The position numbers and the translations under genes are program-made. Positions 43,001 through 53,812 of a DNA stretch of 64,000 nucleotides are shown in pieces. Source of the stretch: Notospermus geniculatus (Eukaryota > Nemertea > Pilidiophora > Heteronemertea > Lineidae). The notes beneath the pieces are model-generated. The model did not search any database. It had not been told where the DNA came from and saw only the letters and a list, made by a program, of their open reading frames with translations. The first letter of the stretch is position 1. Each line of letters begins with the position of its first letter. The stretch spans positions 499,414 through 563,413 of the forward strand of contig NMRB01000157.1 in NCBI GenBank assembly GCA_002633025.1, in the 5' to 3' direction.

Positions 43001-46000
43001 CACTCCTGGCCAAAAATAAATGGACAGCAGTTTATCTTGAATATCTCCAAACCAATGGGGTAGAGAACATTGGTTGCAACATATATAGTTAAGTATAGAT
43101 ATATAGATAAATTTTTCTGGCTATCTAATGGTATCAGCGTCGAAAAATTCCGCTGAAAGCCGCATCTGACAGAAGTTGTAAAGGCATGTTCTTGCTACTT
43201 ATTTATTTGCAAAATTTCATTCAAAAGGGGCCGAGGAAATAAGATGTTCTGCGGTATGGCCGGGATCATTTCACTATTACTGCACATATTTCAACCAAAC
43301 TTGGTATGGTAATAGTGGTGGGGCTAGGGGACCTTCTGGTACCACCCATCACTCTGTTATGTAATCCCTAGCAACAGCATAGCAACTCCATTTTTCTGCG
43401 GTACCCCTGGGATCATTTCACTATTTCTGCACAGAATTCAACCAAACCTTGTAGGATGATAATGGGGAGGCTAAGTTACGTCATGGTACCAGTCATTATC
43501 CAATTATGTAATCCCCTAGCAACAGCATGGCAACTCCATTGTTCTGCGGCACGCCTGGGATCATTTCAATATTACTGATTAGAATTCAACCAAACCTTGT
43601 AGGATGATAATGGGGAGGCTAAGCTACGTCATGGTACCACTCGTTATCCAATTATGTAATCCCTAGAAATAGCATAGCAACTCCATTGTTCTATGGTACC
43701 CCTGGGATCATTTCACTATTTCTGCACAGAATTCAACCAAACCTTGTAGGATGATAATGGGGAGGCTAAGTTACGTCATGGTACCAGTCATTATCCAATT
43801 ATGTAATCCCCTAGCAACAGCATGGCAACTCCATTGTTCTGCGGCACGCCTGGGATCATTTGAATATTACTGATTAGAATTCAACCAAACCTTGTAGGAT
43901 GATAATGGGGAGGATACGCTACGCCGTTGTACCACTCATTGTCCAATTATGTAATCCCTAGCAACAGCATAGCGACTTCATTGTTCTGTGGTACCCCTGG
44001 GATCATTTCAATATTACTAATTAGAGTTCAGCCAAATCTTGTAGGATGATAATGGTGATAGACAAATCCCAAATTCCAAGTTCTGCGCACTTCCGCCGAA
44101 ATAGCAACAAGAACCTCGATCTGAAACCAGCTGACGTGACGCAATCCGTGATTCAGCAATGGTCAACTCTGACGTAACGTCGTCCAAGTCACTCTCGTGG
44201 GGTTCTCTGCGTCACGTCATTCAGTTTCAGACCATTGTGGTTGGTTGAGTTGAAGGGAACGAAATATTGAGAATGCCAAAGCAACCATATTTAGGTGGAT
44301 TGCCCCTGGCTGACATGGAATAGAACAATATTGAAACAGGAAAAAATGCGCTGTTGCTAGTGGATAATATAGATATGGAAAAGGTACGCAAGGTAGGTGA
44401 TCCTTGAAGATATCATCATACCATGTTTCTTTGTCCAAATAGCAAAACGAACATAGCATACAACAGAACAATGCTCTTACTAGGGTATTACATAACAGTG
44501 TGATGAGTAGTACCACAAATATTTAGCCCACCATATCATCCTACAAAGTAAATAGTTGTATTCTAATCAGTAATACTGAAATGATCCCAGGGGATCATTT
44601 CAGTATGCTGTTGCTAGGGATTACATAATTGGATAATAAGTGGTACCATGACGTAGCTTAGCCTCCCCATTATCATCCTACAAGGTTTGGTTGAATTCTA
44701 ATCAGTAAATGATCCCAGGGGTACCACAGAACAATGAAGTTGCTATGCTGTTGCTAGGGATTACATAATTGGATAATGAGTGGTACCATGACCTAATTTT
44801 GCCTCCCCATTATCATCCTACAAGGTTTGGTTGAATTCTAATCGGTAATGTTGAAATGATCCCAGTGGTATCGCAGAACAATGAAGTTGCTATGCTGTGG
44901 CTAGGGATTACATAATTGGGTAATGAATGGCACCATGGCGTAGCGTATCCTCGCCATTATCATCATACAAGGTTTGATTGGATTCTAATCAGTAATATTG
45001 AAATGATCCCAGGGGTACCACAGAACAATGAGGTCGCTATGCTCTTGCTGGGGATTACATAATTGGATAATGACTGGTACCAGTACGTAGCTTATCCTCC
45101 CCTTTATCATCCTACAAGGTTTGGTTAAATTCTGTGCAGAAATAATGAAATGATCATTGCAGAACAATGGAGTTGCTATGCTGTTGCTAGGGGTGACATA
45201 ACAGAGCGATGGGTGGTACCAGAAGGTCCCCTAGCCCCACCACTATTATCGTACCAAGTTTGGTTGAAATCTGTGCAGTAATAGTGAAATGATCCCAGCC
45301 ATACCGCAGAACATCTTATTTCCTCGGCCCCTTTTATATCACCGTGTTCTACTCATCGACACCTTTCATAATAGATCCAATTTTTTCAACTATTCCGTGC
45401 AGCAATGTGATTTTGTGGCACTTTTATCAAAATTATGTTGCCCATGCTTGCAAAACCTTTGACAGAGTCCCTTGAACCAATGGTGAAGCTGGTAGATAAC
45501 AGTCAATTGCCATTGAATACTTCGCGGGATTGACGGGGTGTCAACAGGCTGTGAATTGGCCAACTACAAGCAATCCAATGAACTGACGCAGCCTGTTATG
45601 GAAATTGACCCTGCATGACAAACACGGCCTTCATCCAAGACTGGGTTTCTTTACTCAATGTGAACGAGAAATACAACACTTATTTTTCATTCACCACCAC
45701 AACTCACAACAGTGTAGAGGCCTGTGCCAAAGGTGTTGTACAGGTCGATGTGGCCAAACATGTTTTGATAAAAGTGCCCCAAACTCACATTTCTACACAG
45801 AATAGTTGAAATTTTATTATATATTATGAAAGGCCTCGATGAGTAGAACACAGTGGTATAAAAATGTTGAATGAAATCATGCAAATAAAAAAGTAGCAAA
45901 AAACATACCTTAACAAAATTCCTTTTGTCAAATGCTGCTTTCAGCGGAATTTTTCTAAGCTGATACCATTAGATAGCCAGGAAAATTTGCTTCTATATGT

Positions 46001-46078
46001 CGGGACCAATTTTCTCTACCCCATTGGTTTGGAGATATTCAAGATAAACTGCTGTTCATTAGTTTTTGGCCAGGAGTG
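43001..46078. mobile_element. 3.1-kb Tc1/mariner-type foldback element with opposed tandem arrays
   Basis: The inverted ends CACTCCTGGCCAAAAATAAA and TTAGTTTTTGGCCAGGAGTG are flanked by TA on both sides. Terminal arms of about 150 bp are mirror copies. Inside, the left half holds six head-to-tail copies of a unit of about 147 bp (GATCATTTCA at 43264, 43411, 43560, 43706, 43854, 44001; with GGTACC, GTAATCCCTAGCAACAGCAT). The right half (about 44520-45310) holds about six copies of the same unit inverted. The centre (about 44110-44220) is itself an inverted repeat around TGACGTGACGCA/TGCGTCACGTCA. No transposase gene is present. The termini match Tc1-type ends, so it is probably mobilised in trans. 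Confidence 0.85.
45335..45860. mobile_element. Nested 525-bp element in the right arm of the foldback
   Basis: The ends TATATCACCGTGTTCTACTC and GAGTAGAACACAGTGGTATA are inverted copies extending about 38 bp. The left arm of the host element runs straight from GGGGCC to TTTTGAATGAAAT, while the right arm is interrupted at this point, which proves the insertion. It contains a 64-codon ORF (45615-45809) of unknown nature. Confidence 0.8.
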
Positions 46079-46134
46079 TACACACTGATGCAAACCGTTC
46101 GTGAATAAAGGCACCCAGTCGATACATTCTGATA

Positions 46135-46281
46135 TAAAAGCAGAGGTCGTCCTCCAGCGGTTTTTTTGCAAATTTTCGACCCCAACCGGGGTCTTCTTCA
46201 GGCAGGAACTTTCTTGCAAAAATACTACTACGTTGGTGTCGAAAATTTGCAAAAAACGCTGGATGACGACCTCTGCTTTTA
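46135..46281. mobile_element. 147-bp hairpin MITE
   Basis: The inverted ends TAAAAGCAGAGGTCGTC and GACGACCTCTGCTTTTA pair for about 44 bp, including TTTTTGCAAATTTTCGACC/GTCGAAAATTTGCAAAAAA. The loop has CCCCAACCGGGGTCTTCTTC, also found inverted at about 18696. Confidence 0.85.
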
Positions 46282-47019
46282 CATCATCTTTTGTGGGTTG
46301 TTGGTAAAACCTGGATTCAAAAAGCTGGACTCTGGAATCAAAAACCTGGACGCTGACTCATTGGATTGCGCCGCCTGCGTAGTGTATTAGTCTGGTCTTT
46401 CTGCCATGGAAGGAAGGGAACCAGTCATACCGCCAGATACCGAAGTACCGGTACATGCAAGAAATCCTGTCCTCGGCTTGTTAATTGGTTACTGGAAGAT
46501 CTCATTGCTCACTGCCATTTCACCGCACACGGGGCAACAAGGAGCAACGGAAATGAGCATTGAACAATAAAAATCAAACATGTTTGATTACGGCAATAGA
46601 TTGCTAGCAACCGTTGCTTCCCTTTGCCGCCGTCCGCACACTGGGCAACTAGAAGCAATTTTCAGTGTTAGCAATAAAATTGCTAGAAACGAGCAATTTT
46701 ATTGCTTCGTGTGCTGCGGGCTTTAGCTATACCCCCGCCCTAGGCTTCTCTAACGTCCATTTGCCCGGTGTAACATCTGCCAGTGTTCCCCGTCTGTGAA
46801 TGTTTCAACCCCTATTGTCCGACGGAATAAGCGGCGACTTGACAAAAGAGGACACACAGCGATCCCAAACAATACGTGGACACAGAAACACTAGCAGATG
46901 CAACACCTATCTCCATCCAATACTGAAGTCAAGCGACAAAATTGAATAGAATAGAAAGCGATCTAAATTCCTTTGTATTTGATCGCGCGACTGCAGTATG
47001 ATGGAGTATAAACTGGGCC

Positions 47020-47256
47020 TTAAAGGGGAAGTTCAGTCGTGGTTTGTTTACATAGTTTGTTTACAAAACCTCGCCAAACGGGAGTACCATTTTTTCCATA
47101 TTTTTCTGAATCGTAAATAAATATCAACTTGTTTCTAATAAATCATTCATGTCAAAAGATATTTTGGAGATTGTTTTTGTGCTGCCCGCTGGGGATACAC
47201 AAATATAATTTGCCAGTACAAAATGTAAACAAATCACGACTGCACTTCCCCTTTAA
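47020..47256. mobile_element. TTAA-flanked MITE
   Basis: TTAAAGGGGAAGTTCAGTCG and its inverse CGACTGCACTTCCCCTTTAA are 237 bp apart, with the TTAA edge characteristic of piggyBac or Kolobok insertions. Pairing continues through GTTTGTTTACAT/ATGTAAACAAA. Confidence 0.8.
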
Positions 47257-47267
47257 TTTGTTTTTAA

Positions 47268-47486
47268 GCGTGGTGACTCAAATGTGAGGATACGTTTTGT
47301 AAGAGCTGCCTGTCTAGCAGACGACACATTTAAATTTGCTAAATTAACTAATTATTTGCTTATTGTACAAACATACACCTTGGAGGAATTATACTGTCAG
47401 TATTCCTCCAAGCCTAAACTAAAATGTGTCGTCTGCTAGACATGAAGCTCTTACAATGCATGTCCTCAGATTTGAGTCGCCACACT
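47268..47486. mobile_element. 219-bp hairpin MITE
   Basis: GCGTGGTGACTCAAATGTGAG pairs with CTCAGATTTGAGTCGCCACAC, and AGCAGACGACACATTT pairs with AAATGTGTCGTCTGCT. An inner hairpin CTTGGAGGAAT/ATTCCTCCAAG forms the loop. Confidence 0.8.
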
Positions 47487-48098
47487 CTGCCATATGAACT
47501 ACTATTGGTAAATCTCAGGCGGCGCAATCCAGTGAGTCAGCGTCCAGCTTTTTGAATCCAGAGTCCAGCTTTTTGAATCCAGGTTTTACCAACAACCTAT
47601 TTTGTGTGTCGCCTTTGTGCTATATTTCTGGATATCAGTCGATACATACTGGTATTCATATCTCAGCGATAAGGAACAATCTTGGTTAGTCCATCATATA
47701 CAGGCCTATCCGGCAAACAGTGCGTCGATATAGCCTACATGTAAACGTCCGTAGCATCATCATTCGAGTCACTTGACGCAACAGAGGGGGCAGCCATGAT
47801 TGAATCACTCATGATTTGGTAACTTCTCGAAATTCCTCCACACGAAAGGAGACACATCCATTTTTTGTTAAACCTATAATACAGGTTAATATATTTTGTG
47901 TGGCAATTTTTCTGTCCAATTTCCATTTTTCGGAACATATTGGGAAACCGACTCGCTGCTTCTCTATGCGTCGTTCTTTATCAAGTCGCGGTTTATTCCG
48001 CTTTCTCTTGTAATGTCACAATGTACAGACAGACTGAAAAACGTTACACCGGTTTTAGTATCTAATGCCACTGGTATAGGATGTACCCCAACAATTCA

Positions 48099-48808
48099 GC
48101 TGAATGGGTCAATGTCGTCCTGGGTATACCTTATGTTTACCCAGGATTATCCTGGGTAATCATTTTCTTTACCCAGGATCATCCTGGGTAAACATAAGGA
48201 TCCTTAACTTTACCCAGCTTGGGAGTTCCCGCCGAATCATGCTGTACGTGCGTCTCATTCGGCAGAGAACATGCAGTAGGATCATTGCTAAAAAGGGCTG
48301 AAAATTACCGTTATACCTCCTCCGGGGTTTGCAATAGGACGACAAGACCAATCCCTACAACTTTTCAAAAGGGACCGGTAGTAAATTCTCAAGGACTTAG
48401 AAGCGATAGGCCTAGGTAGAACATTTATGATCCGTGTGCATTTCGTCATTTTCATGAATTTACTTTTTGCAGAACATGCAGTACGATCATAACTCGAAAG
48501 GGCTGTAAATTACCGCTATACCTGCTCCGGGGTGTGGAATAGGGAGAAAAGACCAATCCCTACAACTTTTCAAAAGGGACCGATAGTAAATTCTCAAGGA
48601 CTTAGGAGCTATAGGCCTAGTTCGAGGCCACCCTTCATTTCATGATTTACGCTGAATATCAACCTCACTACACCACTCGGGAACTCCAATCTGGGTAAAG
48701 TTAAGGATCCTTATGTTTACCCACGGCCGTCCTGGGTAAAGAAAAGGATTACCCAAGATGATCCTGGGTAAACATAAGGTATACCCAGGACGACATTTAC
48801 CCATTCGG
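48099..48808. mobile_element. CTGGGTAA foldback element with 10-bp target duplication
   Basis: A 710-bp element flanked by CAACAATTCA on both sides (48089-48098 and 48809-48818). Arms of about 130 bp at each end are mirror copies starting (C/T)GAATGGGT(C/A)AATGTCGTCC. Each arm is itself folded by repeated CTGGGTAAACATAAGG/CCTTATGTTTACCCAG. The middle has two tandem copies of a unit of about 200 bp (AACATGCAGTA(G/C)GATCAT ... AAGGACTTAG). No ORF. A 9-10-bp duplication points to a Mutator-like or related superfamily. Confidence 0.8.
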
Positions 48809-48818
48809 CAACAATTCA

Positions 48819-49659
48819 TTCACGGATTGAGCGGCACCATCCATTGAACTGGACAAGAGCGACCAAGGCCATTAATCATGTAGTACAGGAGGACATTGGG
48901 TAGACAGAGGCATTGGATTGTTTCACTGGCACACATAGATACTAGTTCAGCAGAAACTGCCGATACATAACCTTTCGCGGCCAAATGTCACACCACGTTG
49001 TGGTTTAGTACGGTTCAATGAATATAACTACCAGCATGTCGTCAAGTCTGCGGTTTTTCTGGATTACGATTTTGGGTAGTTTCTCCGAGCTTCAAAAAAT
49101 CTTCAACATCTTATAATCAGAATAGATCACGAGATGGCATGGTGGCACGTGGGTTATTTACATATGAATAGTGCTCATGTTCTGTATTGTGAGAGAGTCT
49201 TAACTAAAACTCTCATTTCTACACCGTTTAAGATATTTCGACGATTCTTTTTGCAGCGCAGCTGATACCTTTCATCAGCAAGGAGGGCTGTACATAGGGG
49301 CACTTTTGATACACCATGTGTCCAAAGGCTGGCCTCTTAAACCTAATACATGTAATAGGGTGCAAATGGCGTCGAATCTAGTAAAAAATATAGGGTAGTA
49401 ATTTTCGTAAATTAGTGAAACAATACAATAGTAAAAATTTCAGTTAAGCTTACACACGGAAACCGTGCGGGATAACCTGCATGCCGTACGATATCTGTTT
49501 GGACTTTTCACTAAAATAGCCACAGAAGCCAGTAGTGTCCAGGCCACTGGTTTGTGGGGACTGCAAGCACCGCAAACCGCACAGAAAAAGTGGGTCATAA
49601 AAAGAACGTGTCTGATTAATGAACTCGTGCATCGCATTACATGTATTAGTAAATTACAG
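48819..49659. other. Gene-free stretch
   Basis: No gene or clear repeat is identified. Short ORFs at 49440-49640 on both strands have no recognisable similarity. Confidence 0.4.
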
Positions 49660-49889
49660 AAAAAGAGGCTGCACTGTACACGAAGTCAAAGAATTTCTTG
49701 GCGTATAAACCATACCAATCGCTAACGGCAACTTCGCACATTCAGTGCGCTGCAGAATGCACAGGTGACGTGGACTGTGTATACATAAATAACTTTTTAA
49801 ATGAACGCAAGTGTAAATTGTACAAAAATACCAGGGAAACATTTGAGGAGCCAAAACGTCTATCTAACGGCTTCAAAAAAAGGTCATAA
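49660..49889 (+). CDS. PAN/apple-like domain, terminal exon
   Basis: After an acceptor (GTAAATTACAG) the frame reads KEAALYTKSKNFLAYKPYQS, then ATSHIQCAAECTGDVDCVY and ERKCKLYKNTRE, ending at TAA. The C-x3-C-x5-C ... C pattern with a following KLY is that of PAN/apple domains, which mediate protein or sugar binding in extracellular proteins. Upstream exons are not recognised. The missing first cysteine region of the domain would be in a preceding exon. It could also be an isolated captured exon. Confidence 0.55.
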
Positions 49890-50935
49890 AATTTCTGTAA
49901 CTGAGGGCAAAGTTCTCCGTGCTCCGGCGAACAAAGAATTTATGCGTCGGACACCTCGACGCACAAATCATTTTCAATTTCATGAAGTGTGTAGGTACGT
50001 CTACAGTTCTGTGTAAGGAAGAAGACTCATAGACCTATGGACGACCTACGTGATGAAGCATGACTTGATATGGAGAGCAGCCAATTGTTTTAGGCCTGCA
50101 TCCGGTGTAATGAGTGAGAATGCCTTCCTTCAGTCTCAGCCCGCTTTATTGTTTGCGGAGGTTAAAACAGAGAGACCTGTTTATAATTGTTTCCCGCACC
50201 ACGTCACGTCGCTGCTTATACCTTCAACCGCTTTGGGAGGCAGTGGAAAACGAGGCAGCCTGACTACGAATGCAGTTAAATAATTATTCCCAGAAGTAAA
50301 AATTCCCAATGGTATAAATGCCCAATTGGGAAGGTCGAAAAAATCCCCAAGTAATTTTTTTCCTCAAAATACATGTATATTATCAAGTTTCGAATATGTT
50401 TTCACATTTTTTGCCTCAAAGTGATTTTTGGAGATTTTTATCGCCCTTTGTGATAAGAACCTGGATGTCCCTTTCGTTTCGATAGTTTTAACCACTAGTG
50501 ACACCTTTTGAGGCAATAAATTATGGTCCACATTCTAGCGATCGTTCCTGGCGCCCACTCAGTCGGCAATAACGCAAGCTGGAATGATCAGCACACCTAG
50601 CGGGAAGGTTGCGACCGATGGCACTGGCGAACTGGCTGAAGGGTTCGTTTTGTCCTTGAGGGAGATGAGTATTTCCTTCTTAAGCAGATGATACATGTCT
50701 GTGCGTAATTTTGAAAGTCATGCCTCAATTGCTTTGAAAGGAGGATACTATGCGCAGTCACATAATTTTTATGCATGGTTTGGGTTTTTCTCGAATCAGA
50801 CTGATGAAGGCCCAAATGGAAGTAAAAGCGACATAAGGCTGACCGATCTATAGTCAAACTGAGAAAGACACATAGCAAATGATAGGCAGAAGAGAACTCT
50901 TCCTACGGGGGGTTTGGGGGGTTTTGGGCTGAGGT
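49890..50935. other. Gene-free stretch
   Basis: No supported gene. The minus-strand ORF at 50597-50878 has no recognisable motif. Confidence 0.35.
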
Positions 50936-51495
50936 AGATTTTCTAAGTCGTAATTACGAGATCGATAAGTCGTAATTACGGGATGTCAAGTCGTAATTAC
51001 GAGATAGCTAAGTCGTTATTACGATATATTAGTGAGGTTCCGCAACGTCTCCGAATTCCGAATTACGAATATCTTTGATTATGACGTCATCATTTTGACT
51101 TATGACGTTGCATCACATTCGTGACGTCGTGCAAATTCGTTGCGTCTTGACGAGGATGGCCGCAAATCTTCGTAGGTGGTTTACGAATTCCGAATTGATA
51201 ATTTTCATTTACAAGAAATGTTGGGCTTTTCTGAGCATAGAGGTGACAATTGGATATACCTGGCACACTTTAGCGATGAAATACGTAAATGCTTAAAATG
51301 TCAGTGTAAGATAATGGCGTGGTGTTAAAGAGAGGTTGTCACATCGTTCACAAGGCCAAAAGTCGGACCACCGCAGATTTTCGACGAAGAAACGACGTCA
51401 TGACGTAACGTCACGCAGGCCTGAAATCGTTTCGGGATTCGGAATTCGGAGCTTTGCGGAACCTCCCTATTAAGTCGTAATTACGAGATGAAAAA
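50936..51495. repeat. AAGTCGTAATTACGAGAT tandem array interrupted by a MITE
   Basis: About four copies of the 19-22-bp palindrome-rich unit TAAGTCGTAATTACGAGAT lie at 50945-51025. One more lies after 51470, so the MITE at 51030-51469 split the array. Confidence 0.75.
51030..51469. mobile_element. 440-bp MITE
   Basis: The ends TAGTGAGGTTCCGCAACG and GCTTTGCGGAACCTCCCTA are inverted, with further pairing at CCGAATTCCGAAT/ATTCGGAATTCGG. Flanked by TTA/TA. Non-coding. Confidence 0.8.
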
Positions 51496-51509
51496 GTGCA
51501 CATGGCACT

Positions 51510-51681
51510 AATAGGAGCCGTCAGCGAGCTGACCAATAGGTGTCACTACGGCCCAATTCAATGCATATAGCGGACCCAGTCATTAATGATCGAGCAGCAA
51601 TCACGTACATTTTCCTGTACATTGGTCCGCTAAAATTTTGCTGCCATCTGTTGGCAATATGCGCGGCTGACTGCTCCTATT
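51510..51681. mobile_element. MITE family A, copy 2
   Basis: 172 bp, ends AATAGGAGCCGTCAGC and GCTGACTGCTCCTATT. Nearly collinear with 16902-17074. Confidence 0.82.
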
Positions 51682-52095
51682 AGAGTTGTTGCTTATTCCT
51701 AACAGTCTGCGCCCCTAACTGTCCGACTGAAATATGACCTGACACACCATAATAGCCAATAGTGGAAAACCGGTAAATGTGACAATTCCTACTGCTAAAA
51801 ACCAATAACAAAATTACCCCCCATTGATGCAATACCAAGAATGAGTAGCATTAAAAATGCAGGTTACGTTGATTTGAACCCGCAACACTAATTGTCGGCG
51901 ATAAATGGATAGTAATCCATGGTACAGTCCGAGCTCAACTGTCGCGCTTGGACTGTCACAATAGACAGTTGAACAACAGTTCGTTCAACAGTCAGTATGC
52001 AGTAATGGTATTGAGAAGGTCAAGATGCAGTTAAATCCCAGAAGAAGTTGCGGACAGTCAGGGGTCGCGGACTGTTGGGAATAAGCAACAACTCT
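51682..52095. mobile_element. 414-bp MITE directly abutting MITE A
   Basis: The ends AGAGTTGTTGCTTATTCC and GGAATAAGCAACAACTCT are perfect inverted repeats. Pairing continues through ACAGTC(T/C)GCG and CTGTCCG. Smaller inverted phrases (CAGTTGAAC/GTTCAACAG) lie inside. Confidence 0.85.
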
Positions 52096-52126
52096 ATTGG
52101 CTTCCGTGGGAAATAGATGAGTACTA

Positions 52127-52618
52127 TTATTTCTTGCAACAGGAGAAGATCTGCAGCAACGTGTTCCTGACATCCCGCCTGAATTTCTTCCCTCCTCCTA
52201 TGCAGTAAAGATAAAAATTGATGCCATAATTAACTGCCCAGAATTCAACAATGACAAAATGCTGGCAATAAAAACGTAAAAACCAGTATTCCTCCCGCAA
52301 GTTATAGTGCTCCTTTATCCCCTCTGCGCCAATTAACACATCGTATAGTCGGTAAGGGATTGACGTAATGACATACGCCAAGCTAACCAGAATGTCAATG
52401 AGCATCTTTGTCAAATATTTCGTTTCCTTTTCTCTAGTTTTCTGTCCTTCCTTGCCGACCCCCATTGTGTTCCGCTTCTTCGTCGCGCTGCGTAATGTAG
52501 TGGCAATCCACAAATTACAATATACAATAACGCAAAAGGGTAGTATGGAACCGCAGACCAGTTGGAGTGAATTAGCAAGTGTTTCTAACTGGACGTTGCC
52601 CACAGATACACGCATCAA
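52127..52618 (-). CDS. Rhodopsin-like (class A) GPCR, C-terminal exon
   Basis: The exon codes for transmembrane helices 5 to 7 and a short tail. Helix 5 is LANSLQLVCGSILPFCVIVY, followed by a basic third loop (TLRSATKKRN ... KTREKETKYL). Helix 6 is MLIDILVSLAYVITSIPYRLY. Helix 7 has NYGINFYLYCIGGGKKFRRDV, a divergent form of the NPxxY segment followed by helix 8 and a CC pair near the end (palmitoylation is likely). This resembles invertebrate neuropeptide (FMRFamide-type) receptors. A 3' splice site (GATTTCAG|) just upstream of 52618 suggests that helices 1-4 are on other exons. These are not found nearby, so the gene may be truncated or the exons distant. Confidence 0.75.
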   Translation of the reverse strand: MMRVSVGNVQLETLANSLQLVCGSILPFCVIVYCNLWIATTLRSATKKRNTMGVGKEGQKTREKETKYLTKMLIDILVSLAYVITSIPYRLYDVLIGAEGIKEHYNLREEYWFLRFYCQHFVIVEFWAVNYGINFYLYCIGGGKKFRRDVRNTLLQIFSCCKK

Positions 52619-53082
52619 ACTGAAATCTATAAACGGATTTATAAGTAATTTCTTCAGGGCAAAAAAGGGGATATGTGCACGGTGACGCGTGTGGCAGGCT
52701 CGGTAAAGTCCCAGCGTACACGGGATCTTATTCTTTTTGGATTTTCGTCCAATTCTGCCGATACTTCTCCCTCCTCCTACACAACCCAGTAAATGAGCTG
52801 GAAATCATCAAACGAAAATCGAACGGACGTTGCCAAGGGACATGCGTACGACCCCCAGCAAATCGTTCTAAAAATACACGAACAATGGACAGGCCTACCG
52901 GTACTGAGCACAGAGGCGTTCGCTCATGCTGTCCAAAACAGCCTCGAGTTTATCAAGTAGGTTGGCCTACATGAACTCTTGTCCCTTCTTTGGAGTGGAT
53001 GATGTGCATCTGCTGTTTCGACGGGCAGCGGGAGGTCTCCTGTGCTTGTTGATGCTTTATTGGCTTCTTTTGATACCAACAG

Positions 53083-53812
53083 AGAAGGTTAAGTTGGTGT
53101 ACTGCTGTCCGGATCAATGTCTGTCGCAGCAAAGTATCGAAGTGATACGTAGAGCAAGGACAATATTTCAAGAAATGCGCCAAAACGAGCAGGGCCAGTG
53201 GATGCTTGATTACCTCAGAAGTCATTCGTCCCCGAGTGGAGATGGCGATCAAGAGTTCACCTATAATCTAGGGATCAACTCGGTCTGCAAAACTGCATGG
53301 AGAATAGCGCACGGTATTGGAAAGAGTCGCCATTACGAGAAAATAAAAGCTGTCAAACGTAAGTATGAAATGACCTCAGTGCTGGTTCTGGGCAATCCGT
53401 TCAGTTGTTTGAACAGTTTTCCTTGAAATCATGACCTATGTCCTAACATGCAAAATAAGCAGGGGAGTTTAGAGGCAAAACGATAAACGGCAATGCCGTC
53501 ATTCAGTTTGTATTTTATAAATTTTTAATTACAGGCGGGGTAGTTGCAACTTTGCCAACTGCGTACAGCAGACAAAGCGCCCGAAGTGCATCAACACAGA
53601 GAACGATCGCCTGGCTCAATCTCTTCACCAGAACACATGGGGACAAGATGCCAGATGATGAAGACACGATCCATCTTCCTTCGTGTCTTTCCCGCAGAGA
53701 CGTTTACGCCATGTGTCAGGCACAACTTGAAACTGAAGGAGAGGATGCCTGCTCAGAGTCACATTTCTATAAGATATGGTCAACACACTGCACCAAGATA
53801 GCTATCCCAAAG
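53083..53812 (+). CDS. Animal transposon-type protein, N-terminal exons
   Basis: Two exons, about 53083-53358 (donor AAAC|GTAAGT) and 53535-53812 (TTACAG| to CCAAAG|GTAATG), join in phase 1. They code for VYCCPDQCLSQQSIEVIRRA ... GINSVCKTAWRIAHGIGKSR ... TIAWLNLFTRTHGDKMPDDE, then TIHLPSCLSRRDVY and HFYKIWSTHCTKIAIPK. I recognise this order (VCKxAWRxxHGI, GDKMPDxxxIHLPSC, FYxIW) from a large group of uncharacterised invertebrate proteins with an integrase-like C-terminal half, thought to be transposon-derived. The following exons, which should carry the catalytic half, are not seen. The join at 53860 lies just downstream. The hydrophobic stretch upstream at 53000-53080 is probably intron. Confidence 0.6.

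Larger units (their letters stand above)
46297..47598. mobile_element. 1.3-kb inverted-repeat element
   Basis: The 82-bp ends (GGTTGTTGGTAAAACCTGG ... GATTGCGCCGCCTG) at 46297-46378 and 47517-47598 are inverted copies. The interior holds two further hairpin elements (47020-47256, 47268-47486) and short inverted GCAACAAGGAGCAA/TTGCTTC phrases. No transposase is seen. Confidence 0.75.

Noticed and set aside
47735-47938. Short ORF ending in an acidic Ser/Asp tail (MSDSIMAAPSVASSDSNDD)
   Set aside because: Reminiscent of acidic first exons in the cluster, but it stops quickly, has no clear donor and no CRE nearby.
50936-51025. CRISPR-like array from repeated TCGTAATTACGA units
   Set aside because: No spacers of regular length and a clearly eukaryotic context; simple tandem repeat.
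52926-53082. Membrane-anchored N-terminus upstream of the VYCCPDQC exon
   Set aside because: The hydrophobic run lies upstream of a good acceptor (ACCAACAG|) and is probably intron translated in frame.
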